Shown piece by piece: positions 43,856-52,829 of a stretch of DNA of 64,000 bases. The notes under the pieces are model-generated. The model was not told the DNA's origin. It ran no database searches and saw only the letters and a list, made by a program, of their open reading frames with translations. This DNA comes from Gordonia prachuapensis (GTDB lineage Bacteria > Actinomycetota > Actinomycetes > Mycobacteriales > Mycobacteriaceae): positions 1 to 64,000 of the forward strand of contig NZ_JAZDUE010000017.1 of assembly GCF_036350515.1 (NCBI RefSeq), in the 5' to 3' direction. The first letter of the stretch is position 1. Each line of letters opens with the position of its first letter. The translations under genes and the position numbers were made by a program.

Positions 43856-43970
43856 CCCGAACCGACTCGCTCCACCCGATCCGACCCGCGTCAGCACGGA
43901 CCGAGTTGCCGAGTTGCCGCCCAGCCACCGGACTAGGGTCGGGACGTTCGGTTCCGATAGGGTTTCCGGC

Positions 43971-45512
43971 GTGAGCAACACCCCGACCACGCAGAACGCG
44001 CCCGCAGACGCCGACGACAACGCCCCGGAGCAGCTCCGGATCCGTCGCGAGAAGCGCGAGGCGATCCTGAGTGAGGGGCGCGAGGCCTACCCGGTCTCCA
44101 TCGCTCGGACCCACAGTCTCTCGGAGATCCGCACCACGTTCCCCGATCTCGAGGCCGGGACCGAGACCGGACAGGTGGTCGGTGTCGCGGGCCGGATCAT
44201 CTTCCTGCGGAACAAGGGCAAGCTCTGCTTCGCCACGCTGCAGGAGGGCGACGGCACCCAGCTGCAGGCGATGATCAGCTTCAACGGGGTGGGCGAGGAC
44301 GCGCTCGCCCGATGGAAGGCCGAGGTGGATCTCGGTGACATCGTCTTCGTGCACGGTCAGGTCATCAGCTCCCGCACCGGCGAGCTGTCGGTGATGGCCG
44401 ACATGTGGGAGATGGCGTCGAAGGCGTTGCGTCCCTTGCCGATCGCGCACAAGGAGATGAACGAGGAGACCCGGGTTCGGCAGCGCTACGTCGATCTCAT
44501 CATGCGTCCGGAGGCCCGCGAGACCGCCCGGACCCGCATCGCGGTCATCTCGGAGCTGCGAAATGCGTTGGCGCGACGTGACTTTCTCGAAGTCGAGACG
44601 CCCATGCTGCAGACGCTGCACGGTGGCGCGGCGGCGCGGCCGTTCGTGACCCATTCCAACGCCTTCGACATCGATCTCTACCTCCGGATCGCGCCGGAGT
44701 TGTTCCTCAAGCGTTGCATCGTCGGCGGCATCGAGCGGGTCTTCGAGATCAATCGCAACTTCCGCAACGAGGGTGCGGACTCCACGCACTCGCCGGAGTT
44801 CGCGATGCTCGAGACCTATCAGGCCTACGGCACCTACGACGATGCCGCAGTGATGACACGTGAACTCGTGCAAGAGGTTTCGCAGGGTGCGCTGGGCACG
44901 CTGACACCGGTGATGGCCGACGGAACCGAATACGACCTGTCCGGTGAGTGGACGTCGCTCCAGATGTACCCGTCGCTGTCGGAGGCGCTGGGGGAGGAGA
45001 TCGTCCCGGACAGCGGCGATGCCGGGACGAGCGTCGACGAACTGCTGTCGATCGCCGCACGCGTGGGTCTGGAGATCCCGAAGGACAAGGGCTACGGCCA
45101 CGGCAAGATCGTCGAAGAGCTGTGGGAGCACATGGTCGGGGAGAAGCTCGACCAGCCGGTGTTCATCCGCGACTTCCCGGTCGAGACATCACCGTTGGTC
45201 CGTGCCCACCGCTCGGTGCCCGGCGTCGTGGAGAAGTGGGACCTCTACGTGCGCGGTTTCGAGCTGGCCACCGGCTACTCCGAACTCGTCGACCCGGTGA
45301 TCCAGCGCGAGCGATTCGTCGACCAGGCGAGGCTGGCCGCCGCAGGAGACGACGAGGCGATGCGCCTCGACGAGGAGTTCCTCACCGCGATGGAATACGG
45401 CATGCCGCCCACCGCGGGAACCGGCATGGGCATCGACCGGCTGCTCATGGCGCTCACGGGTCTCGGCATCCGGGAGACCATTCTGTTCCCGCTGGTCAAG
45501 CCGCGCAACTGA
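43971..45512 (+). CDS. lysS: Lysyl-tRNA synthetase, class II
   Basis: 513 residues charging tRNA-Lys. An OB-fold anticodon domain (about 60-160) is followed by the class II core with motif 1 (FLEVETPMLQ), motif 2 (FEINRNFRNEG) and motif 3 (GTGMGIDRLLMAL). Start GTG 43971 has TAGGGT ending 7 nt upstream (leaderless). It converges on fadD3 with only 19 bp between stops. Confidence 0.97.
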   Translation: MSNTPTTQNAPADADDNAPEQLRIRREKREAILSEGREAYPVSIARTHSLSEIRTTFPDLEAGTETGQVVGVAGRIIFLRNKGKLCFATLQEGDGTQLQAMISFNGVGEDALARWKAEVDLGDIVFVHGQVISSRTGELSVMADMWEMASKALRPLPIAHKEMNEETRVRQRYVDLIMRPEARETARTRIAVISELRNALARRDFLEVETPMLQTLHGGAAARPFVTHSNAFDIDLYLRIAPELFLKRCIVGGIERVFEINRNFRNEGADSTHSPEFAMLETYQAYGTYDDAAVMTRELVQEVSQGALGTLTPVMADGTEYDLSGEWTSLQMYPSLSEALGEEIVPDSGDAGTSVDELLSIAARVGLEIPKDKGYGHGKIVEELWEHMVGEKLDQPVFIRDFPVETSPLVRAHRSVPGVVEKWDLYVRGFELATGYSELVDPVIQRERFVDQARLAAAGDDEAMRLDEEFLTAMEYGMPPTAGTGMGIDRLLMALTGLGIRETILFPLVKPRN

Positions 45513-45531
45513 GCGCGAGTTCGACAGTGGG

Positions 45532-47091
45532 TCAGGCGAGTTCGCGTTTCAGTATCTTACCGGCGGCGTTGCGCGGGAAGGCGTCGACGAACACCACCGA
45601 GCGGGGCACCTTGAAGTTCGCGAGATGTTCCTTGGCGTAGGCGATCACGGCGGCCTCGTCGAGGTCGCTGCCGTCGCGGACCGTCAGATACGCCCGCCCG
45701 ACCTCACCCAGACGCTCGTCGGACACGCCGACCACGGCCGACTCGGTGACACCGTCGAGCCGGGCCAGGGCCTGTTCGATCTCGGCCGGATAGACGTTGA
45801 ATCCGCCGCAGATGTACATGTCCTTGAGGCGATCGGTGATCTTCAGGTTGCCGCGTTCGTCGATGGTGCCGATGTCGCCGGTGTGTAGCCAGCCGTCCTC
45901 GTCGATGGTCTCCTTGGTGGCGGCCGGGTCGTCGAGGTAACCGCGCATCACCATCGTGCCGCGCGCCAGCACCTCGCCCTCCTCGGACAGCCTGATCTCC
46001 ATGCCGTCGAACGCACGACCACAGGTGTTGGCGACCGTCTCGTCGTCGTCGTCCGGGGTGCAGGTGGAGACGAACCCGCTGGCCTCGGTCAATCCGTAGG
46101 CGGTGATCACCGTGTCCACGCCGAGTTCGTGCTGCAGGCGTTCGACGAGTACGACCGGCACGATCGCCGCGCCGGTCACCACCAGTCGCAGCGACGACAG
46201 ATCGTGGCCGCTGCGGGCGGGGTCGTCGAGGATGGTCTGGAAGATCGTGGGCGCGCCGGGGAACACGGTGGCGCGCTGCTTCTCGGCGAGCTTCATCGCC
46301 TCGGTCGGCGAGTAGACCGCGAGCGGGATCATCGTCACCCCGAACAACACGCACGGCAGAATGCCCGCCTTGTAGCCGAACGTGTGGAAGTACGGGTTCA
46401 CCATGAGATACCGGTCGTCGTCGGACAACTGTCCGTTGGCGCCCCACGCGCGCGAGCCGGCGACCGTCTGGTGGTGCTCGGCCAGGACGCCCTTCGACTT
46501 GCCGGTCGTCCCGGAGGTGAACAGGATGTCCGAGATGTCGTCGGGAGCCACCGCGTCCGCACGGCTTTCGGCTTCACGACGCGACTCATCGGTGGCGCGG
46601 TCGAGGAAGTCCGCCCAGGACACCGCCCCTTCGGGCACAACCGACGATTCGTTGAGCGTGACCCCGACGACGACGTCGGGCATGGTTTCGCGGTGATCGC
46701 TCATCAGCTCGGCGAGGTGATCGCTGCCGAGGAACTCGCCGGACACGATCGCCGTTTTGGCGTCCGAGCGTTCGATGATCTCGATCGCCTCACCCGCGGT
46801 GTATCGGGTGTTGAGCGGCACCAGCGTCGCTCCGGCATGGTGGACGCCGAGCGCCGCGATCGGCCAGTGGTAGCTGTTCGGGGACCAGATGGCCACGCGG
46901 TCGCCCGGCTGAATACCGGAGGCGACGAGTGCGCCGGCGAAGGTGACCACCGCTGCGGAGAGCTCCGACCACGTGAGCGCGACGTGAGGGCTGTCCGTGG
47001 ACGACCATTGGTCGTCGACGATGGCGATCTTCTCCGGCCAGGTCCGCACCGCCCGACGCAGGGCAGCCGGAGTCGTCACAATCGGCTCCAT
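45532..47091 (-). CDS. fadD3: HIP-CoA synthetase FadD3
   Basis: 519 residues of the acyl-CoA ligase family. LFTSGTTGKSKGV is the P-loop, YGLTEASG the A5 motif, GWLHTGDIG the A7 motif, and GKILKREL has the catalytic Lys. Position beside fadE30 and a KstR2 site identify it as FadD3, which activates the cholesterol C/D-ring remnant HIP with CoA. The family function is established in mycobacteria and Rhodococcus; identity here rests on motif and synteny. Confidence 0.92.
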   Translation of the reverse strand: MEPIVTTPAALRRAVRTWPEKIAIVDDQWSSTDSPHVALTWSELSAAVVTFAGALVASGIQPGDRVAIWSPNSYHWPIAALGVHHAGATLVPLNTRYTAGEAIEIIERSDAKTAIVSGEFLGSDHLAELMSDHRETMPDVVVGVTLNESSVVPEGAVSWADFLDRATDESRREAESRADAVAPDDISDILFTSGTTGKSKGVLAEHHQTVAGSRAWGANGQLSDDDRYLMVNPYFHTFGYKAGILPCVLFGVTMIPLAVYSPTEAMKLAEKQRATVFPGAPTIFQTILDDPARSGHDLSSLRLVVTGAAIVPVVLVERLQHELGVDTVITAYGLTEASGFVSTCTPDDDDETVANTCGRAFDGMEIRLSEEGEVLARGTMVMRGYLDDPAATKETIDEDGWLHTGDIGTIDERGNLKITDRLKDMYICGGFNVYPAEIEQALARLDGVTESAVVGVSDERLGEVGRAYLTVRDGSDLDEAAVIAYAKEHLANFKVPRSVVFVDAFPRNAAGKILKRELA

Positions 47092-47100
47092 ACGCCCCAA

Positions 47101-47116
47101 CCTAGCACTTGCTTGG
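47101..47116. promoter_or_regulatory. KstR2 operator, fadD3/fadE30
   Basis: CCTAGCACTTGCTTGG fits the shared form CCWAGCNNNNGCTWGG and contains the KstR2 core with one mismatch. It lies in the 43-bp divergent gap, just upstream of the fadE30 -10 (TATGCT, 47122-47127), so KstR2 would block both promoters until HIP-CoA binds. Confidence 0.8.
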
Positions 47117-47134
47117 TGAGTTATGCTAGCGGTC

Positions 47135-48403
47135 ATGACCTCGATCAACCTCGCCGACCGGGCCGTCGACCTGGGTGAATGGGCGAGATCCGTGCCCGAC
47201 GCGGACGAGCAGTTCGCCGTCGCGGTACGCGAGTGGCTCGAGAAGAACCTCACCGGCGAGTTCGCCGATCTGAAGGGACGGGGCGGTCCGGGCAGTGAGC
47301 ACGAGTTCTTCGAAGGCCGGCTCGCCTGGGATCGCCATCTCGCCGCCGCCGGCTGGACCTGCCTCGGATGGTCCACCCGCTACGGCGGCCGCGGCGCCAC
47401 GCTCGATCAGCGAATCATCTTCCATCAGGAGTACGCGCGGGCCAACGCGCCCGCGCGGGTCAATCACCTCGGCGAGGAACTCCTCGGCCCCACCCTGATC
47501 GAGTACGGCACCGAGGAGCAGAAGCAGCGGTTCCTGCCCGGGATCGTCGACGTGACCGAACTGTGGGCCCAGGGGTACTCCGAGCCCGGCGCCGGTTCCG
47601 ACCTCGCCGGGGTGTCCACGACCGCGCAACTCGACGACAGCGGTGAGCGATGGGTCGTCAACGGGCAGAAGGTGTGGACGTCGCTCGCGCATGTCGCGCA
47701 ATGGTGTTTCGTCATCTGTCGCACCGAGAAGGGCTCCCAGCGGCACAAGGGCCTGAGCTTCCTGTTGGTGCCCCTCGACCAGCCCGGCGTCAGCGTGCGG
47801 CCCATCCAGCAGCTCACCGGGACCTCGGAGTTCAACGAGGTGTTCTTCGACGATGCGGTCACCGACGCCGACCTCATCGTCGGCGAGCCGGGGGAGGGCT
47901 GGAAGGTCGCGATGGGGCTGCTTCAGTTCGAGCGGGGTGTCTCCACACTCGGCCAGCAGGTCGGCTTCGAGCGTGAATGGCGCGAACTCGTCGACATCGC
48001 CCAGGCCAACGGCGCGGTGGACAACCCCGAGATCGCCACCCGTCTGACCCGATCGTGGATCGGACTGAAGGTCATGCGCGCCAACGCCCAGCGCACACTC
48101 GCCGGCGACATCGTCTCCGAGGCCGGCGCGGCATCGGTGTCGAAGTTGTTGTGGGCCAATTGGCATCGGGATCTCGGTGAGCTGGCGATGTCGATCGTCG
48201 GCCCACGGTCACTCCTCGGGCCCACGCACACCGTCGAAGGCGTCGCCAACGACATCACCGACCCCGACCACGTCGAACTCGACGAATGGCAACGACTCTT
48301 CCTGTTCACACGCGCGGACACCATCTACGGAGGTTCGAACGAGGTGCAACGCAACATCATCGCCGAGCGGGTGCTCGGCCTACCCCGGGAGGCCCGACAG
48401 TGA
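47135..48403 (+). CDS. fadE30: Acyl-CoA dehydrogenase FadE30
   Basis: 422 residues of the FAD-dependent ACAD fold: WAQGYSEPGAGSDLAGV is the substrate/FAD strand, VWTSLAHVAQWC continues the FAD pocket, and YGGSNEVQRNIIAERVLG the C-terminal motif. In cholesterol-degrading Actinobacteria it desaturates a CoA thioester of the HIP pathway. ATG 47135 is leaderless behind TATGCT; an ATG at 47123 lies in that -10. GTGA overlap with ipdF. Confidence 0.9.
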   Translation: MTSINLADRAVDLGEWARSVPDADEQFAVAVREWLEKNLTGEFADLKGRGGPGSEHEFFEGRLAWDRHLAAAGWTCLGWSTRYGGRGATLDQRIIFHQEYARANAPARVNHLGEELLGPTLIEYGTEEQKQRFLPGIVDVTELWAQGYSEPGAGSDLAGVSTTAQLDDSGERWVVNGQKVWTSLAHVAQWCFVICRTEKGSQRHKGLSFLLVPLDQPGVSVRPIQQLTGTSEFNEVFFDDAVTDADLIVGEPGEGWKVAMGLLQFERGVSTLGQQVGFEREWRELVDIAQANGAVDNPEIATRLTRSWIGLKVMRANAQRTLAGDIVSEAGAASVSKLLWANWHRDLGELAMSIVGPRSLLGPTHTVEGVANDITDPDHVELDEWQRLFLFTRADTIYGGSNEVQRNIIAERVLGLPREARQ

Positions 48404-49221
48404 CGGAATCGACCATCTCCCAGCAGCGCTCACCGCTGTCCGACCCACCGGCGGAGACGCCCGGGCACGGCCTGTTGCTCGGCCGCAAGGTCGTGGTGAC
48501 CGCCGCCGCCGGGACCGGCATCGGCTTCGCCACCGCCCGCCGGGCCCTCCTCGAGGGCGCCGACGTCGTGATCAGCGACTGGCACGAACGCCGCCTCGGT
48601 GAGGCCCGGGACGCGCTCGCGTCGGAGTTCGCCGACCAGACGGTCGGCCAGATCGTGTGCAACGTGCAGGAGTCCGCCGATGTCGACGCCCTGATCGACT
48701 CCGCCGCAAGCGAACTCGGACGAATCGACGTCCTGGTGAACAACGCCGGCCTCGGTGGCGAGACGCCGGTCGCCGACATGACCGACGACGAATGGGATCG
48801 GGTCGTCGACATCACCCTCAACGGCACCTTCCGCGCGACCCGCGCCGCGCTTCGGTACTTCCGCGGTGTCGAGCACGGGGGAGTCATCGTCAACAACGCC
48901 TCGGTCCTGGGGTGGCGAGCGCAGCGTGGGCAGGCGCATTATGCCGCGGCGAAGGCCGGCGTCATGGCGTTGACCCGATGCTCGGCGGTCGAGGCGGCCG
49001 ACTTCGGCGTGCGGATCAACGCAATCGCGCCGTCGATCGCCAAGCATCCGTTCCTGGCGAAGGTGACCAGCGACGAACTGCTCGACGAACTGGCTTCGCG
49101 CGAAGCGTACGGCCGCGCCGCCGAGGTCTGGGAGGTCGCCGCCACGATCGCCATGCTCGCCAGCGACTACACCACCTATCTCACCGGCGAGGTCGTCTCG
49201 ATCTCCAGCCAGCGTGCCTGA
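48400..49221 (+). CDS. ipdF: Short-chain dehydrogenase IpdF-like
   Basis: 273 residues of the SDR family. TAAAGTGIG is the cofactor motif, NNAG present in VNNAGLGG, and YAAAK the catalytic Tyr/Lys. By position (Rv3559c) it is IpdF, the 5-hydroxy-HIP-CoA dehydrogenase. GTG 48400 overlaps the fadE30 stop. Assignment is synteny-based; sequence alone shows only a classical SDR. Confidence 0.85.
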   Translation: MTESTISQQRSPLSDPPAETPGHGLLLGRKVVVTAAAGTGIGFATARRALLEGADVVISDWHERRLGEARDALASEFADQTVGQIVCNVQESADVDALIDSAASELGRIDVLVNNAGLGGETPVADMTDDEWDRVVDITLNGTFRATRAALRYFRGVEHGGVIVNNASVLGWRAQRGQAHYAAAKAGVMALTRCSAVEAADFGVRINAIAPSIAKHPFLAKVTSDELLDELASREAYGRAAEVWEVAATIAMLASDYTTYLTGEVVSISSQRA

Positions 49222-49243
49222 AAACAGAATCGGAGTCCGGATC

Positions 49244-50407
49244 ATGACATCGTCCACACCTACGGCCTACATCGTCGACGCCATCCGCACGCCCGTCGGC
49301 AAGCGCAACGGGTCGCTCGCCAAGACCCACCCCGCCGACCTGGGGGCACACATCATCAAGTCACTGGTCGATCGCACGGGTATCGACCCCGAGGTGGTGG
49401 ACGACGTGGTGTTCGGCTGTGTCGATGCGATCGGTCCGCAGGCCGGCAACATCGCCCGCACCGCCTGGCTTGCCGCGGGATTGCCGCTGGCTGTTCCCGG
49501 TACGACGGTCGACCGCCAGTGCGGGTCGTCGCAGCAGGCCATCCACTTCGCGGCGCAGGGCGTCATGAGCGGGACGCAGGATGTCGTCGTCGCGGGCGGT
49601 GTGCAGAACATGAGCGCCATCCCGATCTCGCAGGCCATGATCGCCGGGCAGGAACTCGGATTCACCACTCCCACCGCAGAATCCGCCGGGTGGCGGGAAC
49701 GCTTCGGCGACGCCGCCATCTCCCAGTTCAACGGTGCCGACATGATGGCCAACAAATGGGACATCTCGCGCGAGGACATGGAGCGGTGGGCGCTGCAGTC
49801 ACACGAACGCGCTCGTGCCGCGATCGCCGAGGGCCGGTTCGACAACGAGAACGTGCCGCTCGGGGACTGCGTCGTCGACGAATGCCCGCGCGAGACGTCG
49901 ATGGAGAAGATGGCCGGACTGCAGCCGCTGGCCGAGGGATCTCGGTTGACCGCGGCCGTGTCATCGCAGATCTGCGACGGCGCATCGGCCACCCTGGTGG
50001 TCTCGGAGAAGGCCCTCGAGGAGTACGGCCTGACCCCGCGGGCCCGTATCCACCACATGTCGGTGCGTGGCGACGACCCGGTGATGATGTTGTCGGCGCC
50101 GATCCCGGCCACCGCGTACGCCTTGGCGAAGACCGGCCTGAGCATCGACGACATCGACGTGATCGAGATCAACGAGGCCTTCGCGTCCGTCGTACTCGCG
50201 TGGCTCAAGGAAACCGGAGCCGACCCGGCGAAGGTCAACCGCAACGGCGGGGGGATCGCCCTCGGTCACCCGCTCGGCGCGACCGGGGCCAAGCTGTTCG
50301 CCACCCTGCTCAACGAACTCGAACGGACCGGCGGCCGGTACGGCCTGCAGACGATGTGCGAGGGCGGCGGCACGGCGAACGTCACCATCATCGAGCGCCT
50401 GGGGTGA
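49244..50407 (+). CDS. fadA6: Thiolase FadA6
   Basis: 387 residues. VDRQCGSSQQ carries acyl-accepting Cys93; GGGIALGHPLGATG has the His; MCEGGGTAN has the second Cys. It thiolytically cleaves the ring-opened HIP-derived CoA ester. SD CGGAG precedes ATG 49244. Follows ipdF in the same operon, as in mycobacteria. Confidence 0.9.
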   Translation: MTSSTPTAYIVDAIRTPVGKRNGSLAKTHPADLGAHIIKSLVDRTGIDPEVVDDVVFGCVDAIGPQAGNIARTAWLAAGLPLAVPGTTVDRQCGSSQQAIHFAAQGVMSGTQDVVVAGGVQNMSAIPISQAMIAGQELGFTTPTAESAGWRERFGDAAISQFNGADMMANKWDISREDMERWALQSHERARAAIAEGRFDNENVPLGDCVVDECPRETSMEKMAGLQPLAEGSRLTAAVSSQICDGASATLVVSEKALEEYGLTPRARIHHMSVRGDDPVMMLSAPIPATAYALAKTGLSIDDIDVIEINEAFASVVLAWLKETGADPAKVNRNGGGIALGHPLGATGAKLFATLLNELERTGGRYGLQTMCEGGGTANVTIIERLG

Positions 50408-50535
50408 GGCGGGGGCCGCATCTGAAAACCCATGTGGCCAGAACGCTGTGATCTGACGCATACTAGGCTGGAACTGATGTACGAGTTCGTCTCACGAGCT
50501 CGTGCGAGGCACTGGCAACGTTCGGAGGATCACTA

Positions 50536-52047
50536 ATGACCAAACCAGCAGAGTTGCGGACGGCGGTCGGGGACCGTGTCTCGTCGGAAGCGCACACCAT
50601 GACCGAGCTGCTGGAGATCCAGCGTGCCGCTTTCCTGCGTGACGGCATCCCGGACGCGAAGACCCGTATCGACCGGATCACCCGCTTGTCGTCGCTGCTG
50701 CTCGACAACTCGGAGGAGATCGCGCAGGCGCTGGAGGCCGATTTCGGGTCGCGTCCTCGCGAGCTGTCGATGGCCACCGACATCGTCGGCTGCATGATCG
50801 ACCTCACCCATCAGCGGCGTCACGCCGAGAAGTGGATGAAGGAGGTCAACGTCGCCAAGGGGCAGGGGTTGGCCGGCTTCAAGCAGCGTCTCCGCCACGA
50901 CCCGCTCGGTGTCGTCGGCATCATGGGGCCCTGGAATTTCCCGCTGAACCTGACCTTCGTTCCCGCGGGATCGGCGTTCGCGGCCGGCAACCGCGTGTTG
51001 ATGCGCCCGTCTTCGGTCACCGCGCGGACCACCGAGGTCATCGCCAAGCACGCACCCGACTACTTCTCGATCGAAGAGCTCGCGGTCATCACGAGCAAGC
51101 ACGGATCCGGGTCGGACTTCGCGAAGCTCAAGGTCGACCACATGTTCTTCACCGGGTCGCCCGAGGTCGGATCGTCCGTGGCGCAGGAAGCGGCAAAGAA
51201 CCTCGTGCCGGTCACCCTGGAACTCGGCGGCAAGAATCCCGCCGTGGTCGATGTCGATGCCGACATCGACAAGGCCGCCAAGTTCATCGCCGACGCGCGC
51301 CTGGTCAACGGCGGCCAGGTCTGCCTGTGCCCCGACTACGTGTTCGTGCCCGAGGCGAAGCTCGGTGAGTTCACCGACAAGGTGATCGCGCGCTGGAAAG
51401 AGAAGTTCCCGACCATCCGCTCGAACACCGAGTACACCTCGACGATCAACGAGAAGAACTTCACCCGCATCGTCGGACTCATCGAGGACGCCGAACAGCT
51501 CGGCGCCACCAAGCACCAGGTCATCCCGGCGGGCGAGTCACTGCCGGATGCCGAGACCCGCAAGATCCCGCCGACGCTGCTCACCGGGGTCAAGGCCGGC
51601 ATGAAGGTCGAGGAGGACGAGGTCTTCGGTCCCGTCCTGACCGTCTACCCGTACCGCGACCTGTCGGAGGCGATCAGCCACATCAGCAGCCATCCGCACC
51701 CGCTGACGATGTACTGGTCCGGCGACGACAACGAGAACTTCAAGAAGCTCGCCGACGGCACCCGCAGCGGATCGATCAACGCCAACGACTTCGCCACCCA
51801 CCTGTTCAGCCTGGAACTGCCGTTCGGCGGTGTCGGTAAGAGCGGCATGGGCAACTACCACGGCCGGTTCGGTTTCGAGACCTTCAGCCATGCCCGCGCT
51901 GTCACCGTCTCGACGCTGCCGGTGTCGGTGGCCGAGTTGATGTCGCCGCCGTTCACCGCAAGCGACAAGCGGATGACCAACGGTCAGCTGAAGATGTGGG
52001 CGTTCTTCAACAACAAGGCCATCAAGAAGCTGAAGAAGAAGCGCTGA
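50536..52047 (+). CDS. Aldehyde dehydrogenase (coniferyl-aldehyde type)
   Basis: 503 residues of ALDH. GPWNFPLNLTFVP, FTGSPEVGSSVAQ, LELGGKNPAVV (Glu) and NGGQVCLCPDYV (Cys) are conserved; the C-terminus ends in a Lys-rich IKKLKKKR. The pattern is closest to CalB/coniferyl-type ALDHs. Own promoter (SD GGAGG before ATG 50536); no KstR2 site seen. It is not part of the core mycobacterial HIP cluster; a role in aldehydes from steroid breakdown is possible. Confidence 0.85.
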   Translation: MTKPAELRTAVGDRVSSEAHTMTELLEIQRAAFLRDGIPDAKTRIDRITRLSSLLLDNSEEIAQALEADFGSRPRELSMATDIVGCMIDLTHQRRHAEKWMKEVNVAKGQGLAGFKQRLRHDPLGVVGIMGPWNFPLNLTFVPAGSAFAAGNRVLMRPSSVTARTTEVIAKHAPDYFSIEELAVITSKHGSGSDFAKLKVDHMFFTGSPEVGSSVAQEAAKNLVPVTLELGGKNPAVVDVDADIDKAAKFIADARLVNGGQVCLCPDYVFVPEAKLGEFTDKVIARWKEKFPTIRSNTEYTSTINEKNFTRIVGLIEDAEQLGATKHQVIPAGESLPDAETRKIPPTLLTGVKAGMKVEEDEVFGPVLTVYPYRDLSEAISHISSHPHPLTMYWSGDDNENFKKLADGTRSGSINANDFATHLFSLELPFGGVGKSGMGNYHGRFGFETFSHARAVTVSTLPVSVAELMSPPFTASDKRMTNGQLKMWAFFNNKAIKKLKKKR

Positions 52048-52104
52048 CGGTTTTCTCTCACTGGGTTCGCCCAGCTTGGCCGGGTTCGCACACCGCGGAC
52101 CCGG

Positions 52105-52120
52105 CCAAGCGCTTGCTAGG
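52105..52120. promoter_or_regulatory. KstR2 operator of kstR2
   Basis: CCAAGCGCTTGCTAGG fits CCWAGCNNNNGCTWGG. It overlaps the -10 (TAGGGT, 52117-52122) of kstR2, so autorepression is direct. Confidence 0.78.
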
Positions 52121-52128
52121 GTAGGCCC

Positions 52129-52728
52129 ATGGCCCCACGCAGCACCGTTCCCGGCTCCACCAGGCGCGACGAACTGCTGTCCACCGCGGGTCGGATGTTC
52201 GCCGAGCAGGGCCTTCGGTCGACCACGGTCCGCGACATCGCCGACGCCGCCGGGATCCTCTCCGGCAGCCTCTACCATCACTTCGACTCGAAGGAGTCGA
52301 TGGTCGACGAGTTGCTGCGAGGTTTCCTCGACGACCTGTTCTCGCGGTACCGCGAGATCGCCGGAGCCGGTCTGAGCGCGGCCGAGACCCTTCGCCGTCT
52401 GGTCGTCGCGTCGTTCGAGTCGATCGACGCGCAGCGCAACGCCGTCGCGATCTACCAGGACGAGGCCAAACGCCTTGCCGCGCAAGAACGTTTCGCCTAC
52501 ATCGGGGAGCTCAACACCGAGTTCCGCCAGCTGTGGCACGCGGTGCTGCGGCGTGGGGTCGACGACGGCGAGTTCCGCGCCGACCTCGATGTCGAATTGG
52601 CCTACCGATTCCTGCGTGACACGGTCTGGGTGGCGGTGCGCTGGTATCGGCCGGGCGGTTCCCTGTCGGCCGACGACATTGCGCAACAGTATCTTTCGAT
52701 CGTTCTCGACGGTATCTTGCCGCGCTGA
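52129..52728 (+). CDS. kstR2: TetR-family repressor KstR2
   Basis: 199 residues; HTH near 15-60 with TTVRDIADAAGILSGSLYHH, nearly the KstR2 sequence as I recall it, and a C-terminal ligand domain including AIYQDEAKRLA and VRWYRPGG. KstR2 represses HIP degradation genes and is released by HIP-CoA. ATG 52129 is leaderless behind TAGGGT; its own operator overlaps that -10. Confidence 0.92.
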   Translation: MAPRSTVPGSTRRDELLSTAGRMFAEQGLRSTTVRDIADAAGILSGSLYHHFDSKESMVDELLRGFLDDLFSRYREIAGAGLSAAETLRRLVVASFESIDAQRNAVAIYQDEAKRLAAQERFAYIGELNTEFRQLWHAVLRRGVDDGEFRADLDVELAYRFLRDTVWVAVRWYRPGGSLSADDIAQQYLSIVLDGILPR

Positions 52729-52782
52729 CCGTTGTCGGTCGCGTCGACGCATCGGTGCGATGTCGTCCGAACGGGCTCAAAC

Positions 52783-52801
52783 TTAGGTAACCCTTGCTAG
52801 C
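52783..52801. promoter_or_regulatory. Weak candidate iron box of the ABC pair
   Basis: Starts with a perfect TTAGGT half-site; overall 11 of 19 to the IdeR consensus by hand alignment. It overlaps the -35 region predicted for the leaderless start at 52830. Suggestive only, given the IrtAB-like transporter downstream. Confidence 0.3.
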
Positions 52802-52829
52802 GGTGTCTCGGCGCCGATATCGTACGCAC